From assembly GCF_001557215.1 (NCBI RefSeq), contig NZ_LSJM01000169.1:1-17004 (forward strand): a DNA stretch of 17,004 nt, read 5' to 3'. Below are positions 1 through 8,528 of the stretch, one piece after another; the first letter of the stretch is position 1, and each line of letters begins with the position of its first letter. The DNA is from Sphingomonas sp. CCH9-E2. Lineage in GTDB: Bacteria > Pseudomonadota > Alphaproteobacteria > Sphingomonadales > Sphingomonadaceae. Below the pieces are notes generated by a model that worked only from the letters and a program-made list of their open reading frames with translations, did no database searches and was not told where the DNA came from. Position numbers and translations under genes: made by a program.

Positions 1-348
1 GGTGAGCGCTATGACGTGCCCGCCGACGCCAATGGCCCGATGATCAACCTGGGCCGCCCCGAAGCGGTGCAGGTGACGATCGACGGCGTGACCGTCGAGC
101 CGCTCGGCCGTGCGGGCGTCGCGATCAAGGATGTGGCGATCAGCGCGGATGCGTTGCGGGCGCGCGGCCAGCCGGGCGCGACGCCTACCCCGGTCGCGGG
201 TGAAAGCCCGACGGCCGTGCGCACCGCTCCGGTGCGGCGCGCGCCAGTCACACGGTCTGCACCGGTCGAACGTGCGCCTGCAGCGCCGTCGGAACCGGTC
301 GTGCAACCGACACCGACGCCTGCCCCGCTGACCGCGCCGGGTGCTTAA
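1..348 (+). CDS. RodZ-like protein, C-terminal part (5' end outside window)
   Basis: The window opens inside this gene; 115 codons remain before TAA at 346-348. The first ~55 residues (GERYDVPAD..., GRPEAVQVTIDG, VEPLG, IKDVAISADALRAR) resemble the C-terminal beta domain (DUF4115) of RodZ-type proteins. Those proteins carry an N-terminal cytoplasmic helix-turn-helix domain, one membrane helix and a periplasmic C-terminal domain, and RodZ links MreB to the cell-elongation machinery. The last ~55 residues are a low-complexity Pro/Ala/Thr/Val tail, probably disordered. Only the C-terminal part is visible, so the HTH and membrane helix cannot be checked. The identification rests on the pattern of this domain and on the envelope-related neighbour cpoB. 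It could be another HTH/DUF4115 protein rather than a true RodZ. Confidence 0.7.
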   Translation, partial: GERYDVPADANGPMINLGRPEAVQVTIDGVTVEPLGRAGVAIKDVAISADALRARGQPGATPTPVAGESPTAVRTAPVRRAPVTRSAPVERAPAAPSEPVVQPTPTPAPLTAPGA

Positions 349-383
349 GCGCAGGGTCAGCATCGGGATGCGACAGACGTTGC

Positions 384-389
384 TATAGT
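384..389 (+). promoter_or_regulatory. possible -10 element upstream of cpoB
   Basis: TATAGT lies 35 bases before the preferred cpoB ATG at 425. No convincing -35 hexamer is found 16-18 bases upstream. If it is a real -10, transcription would begin near 396, downstream of the alternative ATG at 392, which favours the start at 425. Weak evidence by itself. Confidence 0.3.
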
Positions 390-424
390 GGATGGATCAA
401 ACGATATCGCGGGTGGGGATTAGC

Positions 425-1378
425 ATGCGGTTTCTGAAGAAGAGTGCGGCGATGGCGGTGGTGCTGGCGGGGATGGCGTCGATCGCCACGCCGGTGGCGG
501 CGCAGACCAGCCGCGACGGGATCGAGGGTCGGGTCGACCGGCTGGAGCGCGAGATGCGCGCGGTTCAGCGCAAGGTGTTCCCGGGCGGCGCGGGCCAGAC
601 GGTCGAGCCGCAGATCACCGCTCCCGAGCGCAGCGGCCCCGCGCCTGGCATCCCGGCGAGCGGCGTGGTCAGCGACCTGACGGCGCGCGTCAGTGCGCTC
701 GAATCCCAGCAGTCCGCGCTGACCGGCCAGATCGAGCAGAGCCAATATCGCCTGCGCCTGCTGGAAGAGGCCTTCACCGCCTACAAGCGCTCGACCGATG
801 CACGGTTGAAGGCGCTTGAGGATGGCGCGTCGGCGGTCGGCGGTAACGCTCCGGTCACTGGAATCGGCACGACGCCGGCACCGACCCCCGCCCCGCGTCC
901 CACGACGCCGCGCCCGACCACGCCCGCCCCGACGGCCAGCACGCCGACCGCCCCGGTTCCCGGGATCGAGCGCCCGAGCACCGGCGATGCGGCCGAAGAC
1001 ACCTACACCTATGGCTTCCGCCTGTGGCAGGCGAAGCAATATGACAAGGCGATCGTCGAACTGCGCAGCGTGGTGCAGAAATATCCCAAGCACCGCCGCG
1101 CCAGCTACGCGCAGAATCTGCTCGGCCGCGCGCTGCTTGACCAGAACAAGCCCGCACTCGCCGCTACCGCCTTCTTCGAAAACTATCAGAAGATGCCCAA
1201 TGGCGAGCGCGCGCCGGACTCGCTCTACTACCTCGCCCAGGCGCTGGTGAAGATGAAGAAGCCGGCGAGCGAGGTCTGCAAGGTCTATGACGAGCTGACC
1301 CAGGTCTATGGCGACCGCCTGTCCGAGGGGATGAAGATGGATGTCGCCACCGGCCGTTCCGCCAGCAAGTGCAAGTGA
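425..1378 (+). CDS. cpoB: Cell division coordinator CpoB / YbgF (Tol-Pal associated periplasmic TPR protein)
   Basis: Periplasmic protein of the YbgF/CpoB family, which works with Tol-Pal and the peptidoglycan synthases during outer-membrane constriction. The ATG at 425 has a GTGGGGA ribosome site just upstream and yields 317 residues beginning with a clear signal peptide (MRFLKKSAAM..., cleavage near VAAQ at 24-27). An in-frame ATG at 392 would add 11 polar residues before it. Residues ~30-52 and ~83-135 are heptad-like coiled coil (RVDRLEREMRAVQRK; LTARVSALESQQSAL), the usual trimerisation region. Residues ~149-186 are a Pro/Thr linker. Residues ~190-310 hold TPR repeats (TYGFRLWQAKQYDKAI, SYAQNLLGRALL, SLYYLAQALVKM). 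tolB and pal are not in the window. The 3' end overlaps tilS. Confidence 0.9.
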   Translation: MRFLKKSAAMAVVLAGMASIATPVAAQTSRDGIEGRVDRLEREMRAVQRKVFPGGAGQTVEPQITAPERSGPAPGIPASGVVSDLTARVSALESQQSALTGQIEQSQYRLRLLEEAFTAYKRSTDARLKALEDGASAVGGNAPVTGIGTTPAPTPAPRPTTPRPTTPAPTASTPTAPVPGIERPSTGDAAEDTYTYGFRLWQAKQYDKAIVELRSVVQKYPKHRRASYAQNLLGRALLDQNKPALAATAFFENYQKMPNGERAPDSLYYLAQALVKMKKPASEVCKVYDELTQVYGDRLSEGMKMDVATGRSASKCK

Positions 1379-2375
1379 CGCGCTGAACCCGCCCGATCCG
1401 GCATGGGTCGAGCGATTTCGAGCGGACTTCGACCGGCTCTGCATCGCTGAATATGACGGCTCGCTGGCCGATGGTGTGCGGATCGCGCTCGCCGTGTCCG
1501 GCGGAGCGGACAGTATGGCGATGCTGCTCCTCGCCGCGGCTGCATTTCCCGGTTGTGTGGTCGCGGCGACCGTCGATCATGGCTTGCGGCCTGAGGCGGC
1601 CGACGAAGCTGCGATGGTCGCGCGGGTCTGCGCACAATTGGGCGTGCACCACGCCACGCTCCATCTGAACGCGCCGATCAGCGGAAGCAGCGTGCAAGGT
1701 CAGGCGCGCGAGGCGCGCTACGCCGCGCTGTTCGAGTGGATGCGTCGGACCGACGCGTTCCTGTTGCTGACCGCCCACCATGCCGATGATCAGGCGGAGA
1801 CGCTGCTGATGCGACTCAACCGGGCGTCGGGCGTGGCCGGGCTTAGCGGCATCCGCTCGGTGCGCCGCGATGACCGACCTGTGTTCCGCCCATTGCTCGG
1901 CTGGCGGCGGGCGGAGTTGCGCGCGATCGTGGCGGCAAGCGGCTCGCCCTGGGTCGACGATCCGACCAATGCCAATCCGCATCACGACCGCACCCGCTTT
2001 CGCGACCTGCTCGCCAGTCAGTCGTTGCTCGATCCGGTGGCACTTGCCCGATCCGTCGAATATATCGCCGAAAGCAACGAGGCGCTCGAAGCCCTTGTCA
2101 GGGAACTGTGGCACCAACGCTGGGACGACCGAAGCCTGCAACTTCGGGCCAACGATCTATCGCGCGAGGTGCAGCGTCGGCTGCTGCGACGCGCGATCCA
2201 CGAAACGCGAACCCGGCATGGGATCGTGCTTCCCATATTCAGCGACTCGACCAATATCGAATCGCTGCTCGACGCGCTCAACGCTTGGTCCGGCGCGACC
2301 CAGGCCGGGCTGGTGGTGCAGGCAAAGCGCGAAATCTGGCACTTCCGCCCCGCCCCGCCGCGTCGATCACTCTGA
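1341..2375 (+). CDS. tilS: tRNA(Ile)-lysidine synthase TilS
   Basis: Cytoplasmic enzyme that uses ATP and lysine to convert C34 of tRNA-Ile(CAU) to lysidine, switching its identity from Met to Ile; normally essential. The PP-loop SGGADS is at residues 53-58, followed by DHGLRPEA (79-86), TAHHADDQAET (144-154), the RLNRASG region and DPTN...RTRFR (208-221), all typical of TilS. At 344 residues it is shorter than the E. coli enzyme, with a reduced C-terminal region, as is common in alphaproteobacteria. The ATG at 1341 overlaps the cpoB end by 38 bases. The next in-frame GTG lies too close to the PP-loop to be the start, so the overlap is probably real and translation is likely coupled to cpoB. 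Confidence 0.93.
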   Translation: MSPPAVPPASASDALNPPDPAWVERFRADFDRLCIAEYDGSLADGVRIALAVSGGADSMAMLLLAAAAFPGCVVAATVDHGLRPEAADEAAMVARVCAQLGVHHATLHLNAPISGSSVQGQAREARYAALFEWMRRTDAFLLLTAHHADDQAETLLMRLNRASGVAGLSGIRSVRRDDRPVFRPLLGWRRAELRAIVAASGSPWVDDPTNANPHHDRTRFRDLLASQSLLDPVALARSVEYIAESNEALEALVRELWHQRWDDRSLQLRANDLSREVQRRLLRRAIHETRTRHGIVLPIFSDSTNIESLLDALNAWSGATQAGLVVQAKREIWHFRPAPPRRSL

Positions 2376-2389
2376 TCGAAGCTGTTCCA

Positions 2390-2417
2390 TTGCCATTAAC
2401 CTGCGACCGCCTATCTT
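2390..2417 (+). promoter_or_regulatory. candidate promoter of ftsH
   Basis: TTGCCA at 2390-2395 and TATCTT at 2412-2417 are 16 bases apart, in the 69-base gap between tilS and ftsH. The CTATCTTGT string and the downstream CGCTGAGG recur in front of ctpA, also with a 16-base spacer, which raises confidence that this is a promoter. The ribosome site GAGGAAGG lies at 2425-2432. Called by eye. Confidence 0.5.
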
Positions 2418-2444
2418 GTGCGCTGAGGAAGGTGCATTCGACCC

Positions 2445-4403
2445 ATGAGCGACGACAACAAGACTCCCGGCCCTGAGAATAACGGCAATCCCTGGATGAA
2501 GAGCCTGCTGGTGTGGGTCGGCATCCTTGCCGCACTGGCGCTGTTCGTCAGCATGTTCGGCGCGCCCAACAGCGCGAATACCGGCACGACGATCGCCTAT
2601 TCCGAATTCCTCGACAATGTGGAGCAGGGCAAGGTCAAGGACGTCAATGTCGCGGGCAATGTCATCACCGGCACGCTGACCAGCGATGCCAAGTTCCGCA
2701 CCAACGCCGTCCCCAATCCCGAACTGATCCCGACCTTGCGCAAGCAGGGCGTGACCATCACCGCGCGTCCGGAGGAAGGCCCGTCGATCTGGCAATATGT
2801 GCTGGTCCAGGCGCTCCCGTTCCTGCTGTTCCTCGGCATCGCCTTCTTCGTGCTGCGCCAGATGCAGAAGGGCTCCGGCTCGGGCGCGATGGGCTTTGGC
2901 AAGTCGCGCGCCAAGCTGCTGACGCAGAAGGAAGGCAAGGTCACCTTCGACGACGTCGCCGGCATCGACGAAGCACGCGAGGAGCTGGAGGAAGTGGTCG
3001 AGTTCCTCAAGGACCCGAGCAAGTTTGCGCGTCTGGGCGGCAAGATCCCCAAGGGCGCGCTGCTCGTCGGCTCACCCGGCACCGGCAAGACGCTGCTCGC
3101 CCGCGCGATTGCGGGTGAGGCGGGCGTGCCGTTCTTCACCATCTCCGGCTCGGACTTTGTCGAGATGTTCGTCGGCGTCGGCGCAAGCCGCGTGCGCGAC
3201 ATGTTCGAACAGGCCAAGAAGAGCGCGCCGTGCATCGTCTTCATCGACGAAATCGACGCGGTCGGCCGCCATCGCGGCGCGGGCCTCGGCAATGGCAATG
3301 ACGAGCGCGAGCAGACGCTGAACCAGCTGCTGGTCGAGATGGACGGCTTCGAGGCCAATGAAGGCATCATCATCGTCGCGGCGACCAACCGTCCCGACGT
3401 GCTCGACCCCGCGCTGCTGCGTCCGGGCCGCTTCGACCGTCAGGTCGTCGTCCCGCGCCCGGATATCGAAGGTCGCGTGAAGATCCTGCAGGTCCATATG
3501 AAGAAGGTGCCGCTGGCGCCCGACGTCGATGCCCGGGTGATCGCGCGCGGCACGCCGGGCTTCTCGGGTGCCGACCTCGCCAACCTCGTCAATGAAGCCG
3601 CGCTGATGGCGGCGCGCAAGGGCAAGCGCCTCGTCGCGATGAGCGAGTTCGAGGATGCCAAGGACAAGGTGATGATGGGCGCCGAGCGGCGTTCGATGGT
3701 GATGACCGACGACGAGAAGCGGATGACCGCCTATCACGAAGCCGGCCACGCGATCGTGTCGCTGCACGAACCGGCATCGGACCCGATCCACAAGGCGACG
3801 ATCATCCCGCGCGGTCGCGCGCTGGGGATGGTGATGCGCTTGCCGGAGCGCGACAGCTACAGCTATCACCGCGACAAGATGTATGCGAACCTCGCCGTCG
3901 CCATGGGCGGGCGCGTGGCCGAAGAAATCATCTTCGGCTATGACAAGGTCTCGTCGGGCGCGAGCGGCGACATCCAGTACGCCACCGGCCTCGCCCGCGA
4001 CATGATCACGAAGTGGGGCATGTCGGACAAGCTCGGCCCGGTCGAATATTCGCAGCCCGAGGGTGAGAGCTTCCTCGGCTATTCGGCCTCGCAGCCGCGG
4101 CACATGTCGAACGAGACCCAGCAGTTGATCGATCACGAGATCAAGGCGACGGTCGAGGGCGGCCTCAAGCGGGCGCGCGACGTGCTGACCGAGCATATCG
4201 ACCAGCTCCACCAGCTGGCCGGCGCGCTGCTCGAATATGAGACGCTGTCGGGCGAGGAGATCAAGAAGCTGTTGAGCGACGGCGATATCGGGCGTCCCGA
4301 CGCGTCGGCGACCAAGGGTCCGGTCCCCGTCACCGGCACCTCGATCCCCAAGACCCGCCGTCCCAAGGGCCCGTTCGGCAACCCGGCTCCCCAGGGGGCG
4401 TAA
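2445..4403 (+). CDS. ftsH: ATP-dependent zinc metalloprotease FtsH
   Basis: Hexameric inner-membrane AAA+ protease that extracts and degrades misassembled membrane proteins and selected regulators. The 652-residue protein is full length. Membrane segments are at ~21-39 and ~117-137, flanking the small periplasmic domain. The AAA+ domain carries Walker A GSPGTGKT (209-216), Walker B FIDEIDA (266-272) and the second region of homology with RPGRFDRQV (326-334). The zinc site HEAGH is at 431-435, and SGASGDI further on supplies the third (Asp) ligand. The second Walker A residue is Ser rather than the commoner Pro; the catalytic Lys and Thr are intact. The C-terminal tail is Pro/Lys rich. The ATG at 2445 is preceded by GAGGAAGG about 12 bases upstream. 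The gene has its own candidate promoter and ends at a hairpin terminator. Confidence 0.97.
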   Translation: MSDDNKTPGPENNGNPWMKSLLVWVGILAALALFVSMFGAPNSANTGTTIAYSEFLDNVEQGKVKDVNVAGNVITGTLTSDAKFRTNAVPNPELIPTLRKQGVTITARPEEGPSIWQYVLVQALPFLLFLGIAFFVLRQMQKGSGSGAMGFGKSRAKLLTQKEGKVTFDDVAGIDEAREELEEVVEFLKDPSKFARLGGKIPKGALLVGSPGTGKTLLARAIAGEAGVPFFTISGSDFVEMFVGVGASRVRDMFEQAKKSAPCIVFIDEIDAVGRHRGAGLGNGNDEREQTLNQLLVEMDGFEANEGIIIVAATNRPDVLDPALLRPGRFDRQVVVPRPDIEGRVKILQVHMKKVPLAPDVDARVIARGTPGFSGADLANLVNEAALMAARKGKRLVAMSEFEDAKDKVMMGAERRSMVMTDDEKRMTAYHEAGHAIVSLHEPASDPIHKATIIPRGRALGMVMRLPERDSYSYHRDKMYANLAVAMGGRVAEEIIFGYDKVSSGASGDIQYATGLARDMITKWGMSDKLGPVEYSQPEGESFLGYSASQPRHMSNETQQLIDHEIKATVEGGLKRARDVLTEHIDQLHQLAGALLEYETLSGEEIKKLLSDGDIGRPDASATKGPVPVTGTSIPKTRRPKGPFGNPAPQGA

Positions 4404-4411
4404 GGAAAAAT

Positions 4412-4435
4412 ATCCTCCCCCGTCGGGGGGAGGAT
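4412..4435. terminator. bidirectional hairpin terminator between convergent genes
   Basis: ATCCTCCCCC (4412-4421) pairs perfectly with GGGGGAGGAT (4426-4435) around a 4-base loop GTCG. On the - strand the hairpin is followed by a run of five T (the complement of AAAAA at 4406-4410), a good intrinsic terminator for the J-protein gene. On the + strand it is followed by CGTTTCCC, a weaker tract serving ftsH. It fills most of the 39-base gap between the two stop codons. Confidence 0.85.
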
Positions 4436-4442
4436 CGTTTCC

Positions 4443-6707
4443 CTATTTCTTCTCCGCCTCGGCCTTGGCCCCTTGAGCCAGCGCCGTCCGCATCGTCCTG
4501 GCGATATCGATATCGTCCAGCGCGACCAGCGCCTCCAGCATCGCGATGCGCGCATCGCATTTGGCGCGCAAGTCAGTGCTGCGGAGCGCTGCAGCGAGAC
4601 GATCGGCCCCTGCCGGATCACCATTGGCCGCCACCCCTAACAGCCGATCTGCAGCGATCACGCGCCCCTTGGCTAGATCCTCGGGCGTTGCCGCGCTGCT
4701 CGCCGCGACCCGCAACGCATGCGCATAGTGGCGGCGTTGGAGGGAATGACTGAGCACAGCCGTCTTTCCTTCGCGCTCGCCGCTGCACGCGCGCAGGTCG
4801 ATCCGACTAAATTCGCGCAATTGAGCAAGGCGAATCTCCATTTCCGCCGCGATCATCTGCGCGGGTGCCGATCCCAGACGCGCGCGATAGGCGTCATCGA
4901 CCAACCGGTTGATCGCGTCCGACCCCTCTTTTGCGTTTCGCTTGCGACTGGCCACCGCCAGGTGGATCGCAGCGACATCGGCATAGAGTTTGGGATTACC
5001 CGTTTTTACATCACGAAAGCCTGGTTCGACCTCTTCCAACGGCTTTATCGAACCCACCGAGATCGCCGGCGTCGACGCGCCATCCTTCTCCCGCTCCGGC
5101 GCCGACATGACCGCCGCGATGATCACGATCGCCCAGAGCAGCATGTTCGCCAGCGCCGCCACGCCGCTGCCCCGCCCCTCGGGATCGCCCGCACGCAGCC
5201 CGCCCATCAGCACCAGCGACGTCCCCGCCGCCGCGCCCCATGCGATCAGCGGCGTGCCGGGCATCCAATTGCTGCGCACGATCGCCCCAATGATGAGCGC
5301 AACCATGATGCCGAGCGCGATCAGCACCGGACGCGGCGCGATCACCCGGGCAATCGCGTCCCGCGCCGACAGTCCGACGATGCCGGCAGACAGTCCGAAC
5401 AATACCGTCAGCGCCTGTTCCCCCACGCTCATCGCGAAGAATGCCGGCCCGATGAACGCACCGGCAATGGCCAGCATCACCATCCGCTGCCAGCCCAGCC
5501 CCCCGATCTCCTCCGCACTGTCGAGCACGAAGATGGTGATCGCCAGGATCAGGAACGCCGCCCCCAACCCGCCGGCGATCGCCGGCGTCGCGGGTGCACC
5601 GATTGCAGCGGCGGTGAGGATCAACCACAGACCAAATCGCCAGCCGGCGCCGCGCGACCGCACCGCGCCCTTCCGCGCCGCGCGCCAGCGCATCGGCGTG
5701 ACGAACCGCCAATGCGCGAGTGAAAGCATAAGACCACCTGCGCCTGCCCCCACCGCGCCCCACAGCCGCACCGCCGGAGTCGCGCCGAGCACCGCGAACA
5801 GCGCGGCGACCACCCCGCGAAGCAACAGCAACGCGACCTCGACGGATCCGAAGCGCGGCGCATCGAGATGCGCGCGCCACCAGTCAGCGGCCTTGGGGTG
5901 AAAGCTGTGCGCGATGCCCGGCACGTCGTAATCCGCCAGATCGAACAGCTGGCGCACCTGTCCCGCAGTTCCGGGACGCAGCGCGCGCAGCCGCCGCAGC
6001 CAGCCCGGCGACTTGCCATCGATCAGTGCGTGCCAGCCGCGCGCCAGCGCATGGCCGCGCCCGAACGACGCGATCAGCCGCCATTCGTCCAGCCGCGCGC
6101 GCAATGCCCACACGGCGGGCGGGTGGTTACCCTCTCCCTCCCAGCCAAACGTCGCCATCGCTTCGCGCAGGATCGCGTCGCTGCGCGGGATCGTGTCGGC
6201 GATCAGCGCGGCGATCCGGTATTCGGCATAAGCGCGCAGGTCGAGTTCGATCAGCGCGGGCGCGGCCATCACTGCCTCGAATGCGGCGCGGATGCCGTCG
6301 CGATCCTTGAACCACGGCCCGCGCAGTCCCGATTCCAGCTCGGCAAAGCGCCGCTCGAACTCCGCCGCATCCGCCGCGCGCTCGACCTCCAGCGGATCGG
6401 GCTCCGGGGGCGGCAGCGGCTCGGCCGCGGGCAGCGCGTCGCCGTACGGCGCGAGCGGCTCCCCGACGGGCACCAGCGTCAGCCCGGCGCGATCGCCCTC
6501 TACAGGCTCTTCGTCTTCGACATCCCAATCGTCGAACTGCTGATAATCGACCCAGCGCAGCGCCTCTTCATACGCCGCGCGCAATTCCTTGAAGCCGGCG
6601 GCATCATCCTCGGGATTGGTGACCTTCAGCTTGGCGGCATAGGCACGACGGATGGTCGCGCGGTCGCTGCCGCGCGGGACGCCCAGCACGCGCCACCATT
6701 GCCTCAC
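4443..6707 (-). CDS. Polytopic membrane J-domain-like protein, partner of HscC
   Basis: Residues 3-52 (WWRVLGVPRGSD, IRRAYAAKLK, GFKELRAAYEEAL) have the helical pattern of a J domain, but the loop that should hold HPD reads TNPEDD, so the motif that stimulates Hsp70 ATPase is absent. Residues ~60-110 are acidic and Pro rich, and ~115-285 are predicted soluble helices. Residues ~288-535 hold about nine hydrophobic segments. The last ~215 residues are soluble again with two cysteines (641, 717). The start is GTG at 6707; its GTGA overlaps the hscC stop, with GAGGGCGAG as ribosome site, so the pair is translationally coupled. In E. coli, hscC likewise sits with J-like genes (djlB/djlC), which supports a co-chaperone role. 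The size and the many membrane helices are unusual. Function beyond HscC partnership is inference. Confidence 0.75.
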   Translation of the reverse strand: MRQWWRVLGVPRGSDRATIRRAYAAKLKVTNPEDDAAGFKELRAAYEEALRWVDYQQFDDWDVEDEEPVEGDRAGLTLVPVGEPLAPYGDALPAAEPLPPPEPDPLEVERAADAAEFERRFAELESGLRGPWFKDRDGIRAAFEAVMAAPALIELDLRAYAEYRIAALIADTIPRSDAILREAMATFGWEGEGNHPPAVWALRARLDEWRLIASFGRGHALARGWHALIDGKSPGWLRRLRALRPGTAGQVRQLFDLADYDVPGIAHSFHPKAADWWRAHLDAPRFGSVEVALLLLRGVVAALFAVLGATPAVRLWGAVGAGAGGLMLSLAHWRFVTPMRWRAARKGAVRSRGAGWRFGLWLILTAAAIGAPATPAIAGGLGAAFLILAITIFVLDSAEEIGGLGWQRMVMLAIAGAFIGPAFFAMSVGEQALTVLFGLSAGIVGLSARDAIARVIAPRPVLIALGIMVALIIGAIVRSNWMPGTPLIAWGAAAGTSLVLMGGLRAGDPEGRGSGVAALANMLLWAIVIIAAVMSAPEREKDGASTPAISVGSIKPLEEVEPGFRDVKTGNPKLYADVAAIHLAVASRKRNAKEGSDAINRLVDDAYRARLGSAPAQMIAAEMEIRLAQLREFSRIDLRACSGEREGKTAVLSHSLQRRHYAHALRVAASSAATPEDLAKGRVIAADRLLGVAANGDPAGADRLAAALRSTDLRAKCDARIAMLEALVALDDIDIARTMRTALAQGAKAEAEKK

Positions 6708-8404
6708 AAAAAGGTCTCGCCCTCAAGCTGATCGAGCGCGGCGTGGAGCTCCTTGCGCGCGGTTTCGATCACGCGCGGGTCCTGCGTCTCCAGCGCGGCG
6801 ATGAAGCGCGACAGCACTTCGTCCACCCAGTAACGCTGCTCGCCCAAGAAATTCTCGAAGCATTTCTCGCCGCGCGCGATCGCCGCCTTGTTCTCCGCCT
6901 CGTCGCGCGGATGCACCTTCAGCCCCGCCAGCGCCGCGCGCGCCTTTTCCAGCGCCGCCGGATCGGACACATTGCCGTCGTTGATCGTCAGGCTGACCCG
7001 CTGGCCCGTTTCGGGCACCAGAATATCGACCTCGAGCAACCCCGACACGTCATAGGAAAAGCGCACGTCGATCGCTTGCCCCGCCGGCGCGCGCGGCACC
7101 TGGACCTTGGTGTTGCCGATCTCGACATTGTCGCGCACCAGCCGCGCTTCACCCTGATAGATGCCGAATTCGACCACGGTCTGGTTGTTGTGCATCGTGC
7201 TGAAGCGATGCTCGCGGCTCGCCGGGATCACCGTGCCGCGTTCGATGATCGGGGCGAACAGCCCGTCCTCGATTCCGCCGCCGGGCAACCGCCGGGCGAC
7301 GCCGACCCCCAGCGAATAGGGGCAGACATCGGTGACGACGACTTCCTTCAGCGCCGAATCGCGCGACTTCAGCCCCGCCTGCACCGCCGCACCCAGTGCC
7401 ACCGCCTCGTCCGGGTTGACCGTCGCATTGGGGAAGCGACCGAACATCCGCGTGACCGCGCTGCGCACCAGCGGCATGCGCGTCGCGCCGCCGATCAGGA
7501 TGATCTCGGACAGCTCCGCGCTCTTGATCCCCGAATCGCGCATCGATCGCAGCACCGGTTCGCGCAGCCGGTCGATCAACGGTTTGGCCGCCTCTTCGAA
7601 CGCGGCGGCGGTGACGATGTGGCGGTATTCGGCATCGTTCCACACGATCCGCATTTCCGCCTCGCCCGCGCTGCTCAGCGCCCGGCGCGCGCGCTCGGCG
7701 GCTTCGCGCAGCTTCTGGTGCAGCGCATCGTCGCCGCGCCCGGCATTGCCGAACGCTGTCGCGTGCGCGTCACGCATCAGGCCGACCAGCAGCTCGTTAA
7801 AATCCTCCCCGCCCAGATGATTGTCGCCGGTCGAGGCGCGGACTTCGATGATCCCTTCGAAAATCTCGACGATCGACACGTCGAACGTGCCCCCGCCCAA
7901 GTCGAACACAAGGAAGCGCGATTCGTCGGCGAGCTGATGGATGCCATAAGCGAGCGCGGCGGCGGTCGGTTCGTTGACCAGCCGCTCGACCCTGAGGCCC
8001 GCCAGCTCGCCCGCTCGGTGCGTCGCCTTGCGCTGCTTGTCGTTGAAATAGGCCGGGACGGTGATCACCGCTTCGGTGACTTCCTGCCCCAAAAACGCCT
8101 CGGCATCGGCCTTCAGGCTGCGCAGCACCAGCGCGGACAATTCCTCCGGCGCGAAGCTGCGCTTGCCCAGCTTGGTCGTGCGCTGCGTGCCCATATAGCG
8201 TTTGAACGCCGTCACCGTCGCGTCGGGATGGCTCGCCATCCGCTCGCGCGCGGCCAGGCCGGTGATGACGTCGCCATTTTCATCGATGCTGACCGCCGAG
8301 GGGGTGAGGAAATGGCCGAGCCGATTGGGGATCAGCTCCGCCGCCCCGTCGCGAAAGACCGCCGCGGCACTGTTCGTGGTGCCGAGGTCGATACCGATAA
8401 TCAT
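6704..8404 (-). CDS. hscC: Hsp70-family chaperone HscC
   Basis: 566-residue Hsp70 of the HscC type, shorter than DnaK because the C-terminal lid is reduced. The nucleotide-binding domain shows IDLGTTNS (5-12), VPAYFND (116-122), NEPTAAALAYG (144-154) and VFDLGGGTFDVS (167-177). The substrate-binding part (about 370-500) includes FAPIIERGT, FSTMHNNQT and RFSYDVSGLLEVD, which fit HscC better than DnaK or HscA. The DnaK C-terminal EEVD-like tail is missing. HscC of E. coli is a specialised cytoplasmic Hsp70 working with its own J-like partners. Here the TGA overlaps the GTG start of the J-like membrane protein, giving a two-gene operon. A GGGGGA ribosome site lies 9 bases before the ATG. No grpE is adjacent, so nucleotide exchange would depend on one elsewhere. 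Confidence 0.9.
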   Translation of the reverse strand: MIIGIDLGTTNSAAAVFRDGAAELIPNRLGHFLTPSAVSIDENGDVITGLAARERMASHPDATVTAFKRYMGTQRTTKLGKRSFAPEELSALVLRSLKADAEAFLGQEVTEAVITVPAYFNDKQRKATHRAGELAGLRVERLVNEPTAAALAYGIHQLADESRFLVFDLGGGTFDVSIVEIFEGIIEVRASTGDNHLGGEDFNELLVGLMRDAHATAFGNAGRGDDALHQKLREAAERARRALSSAGEAEMRIVWNDAEYRHIVTAAAFEEAAKPLIDRLREPVLRSMRDSGIKSAELSEIILIGGATRMPLVRSAVTRMFGRFPNATVNPDEAVALGAAVQAGLKSRDSALKEVVVTDVCPYSLGVGVARRLPGGGIEDGLFAPIIERGTVIPASREHRFSTMHNNQTVVEFGIYQGEARLVRDNVEIGNTKVQVPRAPAGQAIDVRFSYDVSGLLEVDILVPETGQRVSLTINDGNVSDPAALEKARAALAGLKVHPRDEAENKAAIARGEKCFENFLGEQRYWVDEVLSRFIAALETQDPRVIETARKELHAALDQLEGETFL

Positions 8405-8528
8405 GTTACGCAGTCCCCCGCCGAATCGCGGCGACTCTAACCTGCCGCGCGCGCCTGTGAAGCGGACGAATTCATATGGCGTTCAAGCGGCTTGTTGTGT
8501 TGTTTCACCGGATCACGGGAGGGTGTGG

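Noticed and set aside
392..424. Upstream ATG for cpoB
   Set aside because: It would put 11 polar residues before the signal peptide, and the GTGGGGA ribosome site serves the ATG at 425.
895..960. Tandem-repeat-like CCGACC/ACGCCC stretch in cpoB
   Set aside because: It encodes the Pro/Thr linker between coiled coil and TPR part; imperfect copies without regular period.
3072..4211. 379-codon open frame on the - strand opposite ftsH
   Set aside because: Antisense of a full-length, motif-complete ftsH; no family features.
4719..5901. Overlapping open frames on the + strand opposite the J-like gene
   Set aside because: Arg/Pro/Ser-rich shadows; the - strand frame has clear membrane segments, a coupled start and a terminator.
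6743..8440. 565-codon open frame on the + strand opposite hscC
   Set aside because: It mirrors the hscC codons; composition is Arg/His/Asp/Leu rich with no recognisable domain, as expected for the antisense of a GC-rich gene. hscC has full family motifs.
8405..8528. Heat-shock type promoter for hscC (CTTGAA and CCATAT on the - strand near 8474-8486)
   Set aside because: The two elements are only a few bases apart, far too close for -35 and -10; no other convincing pair was found in this gap.
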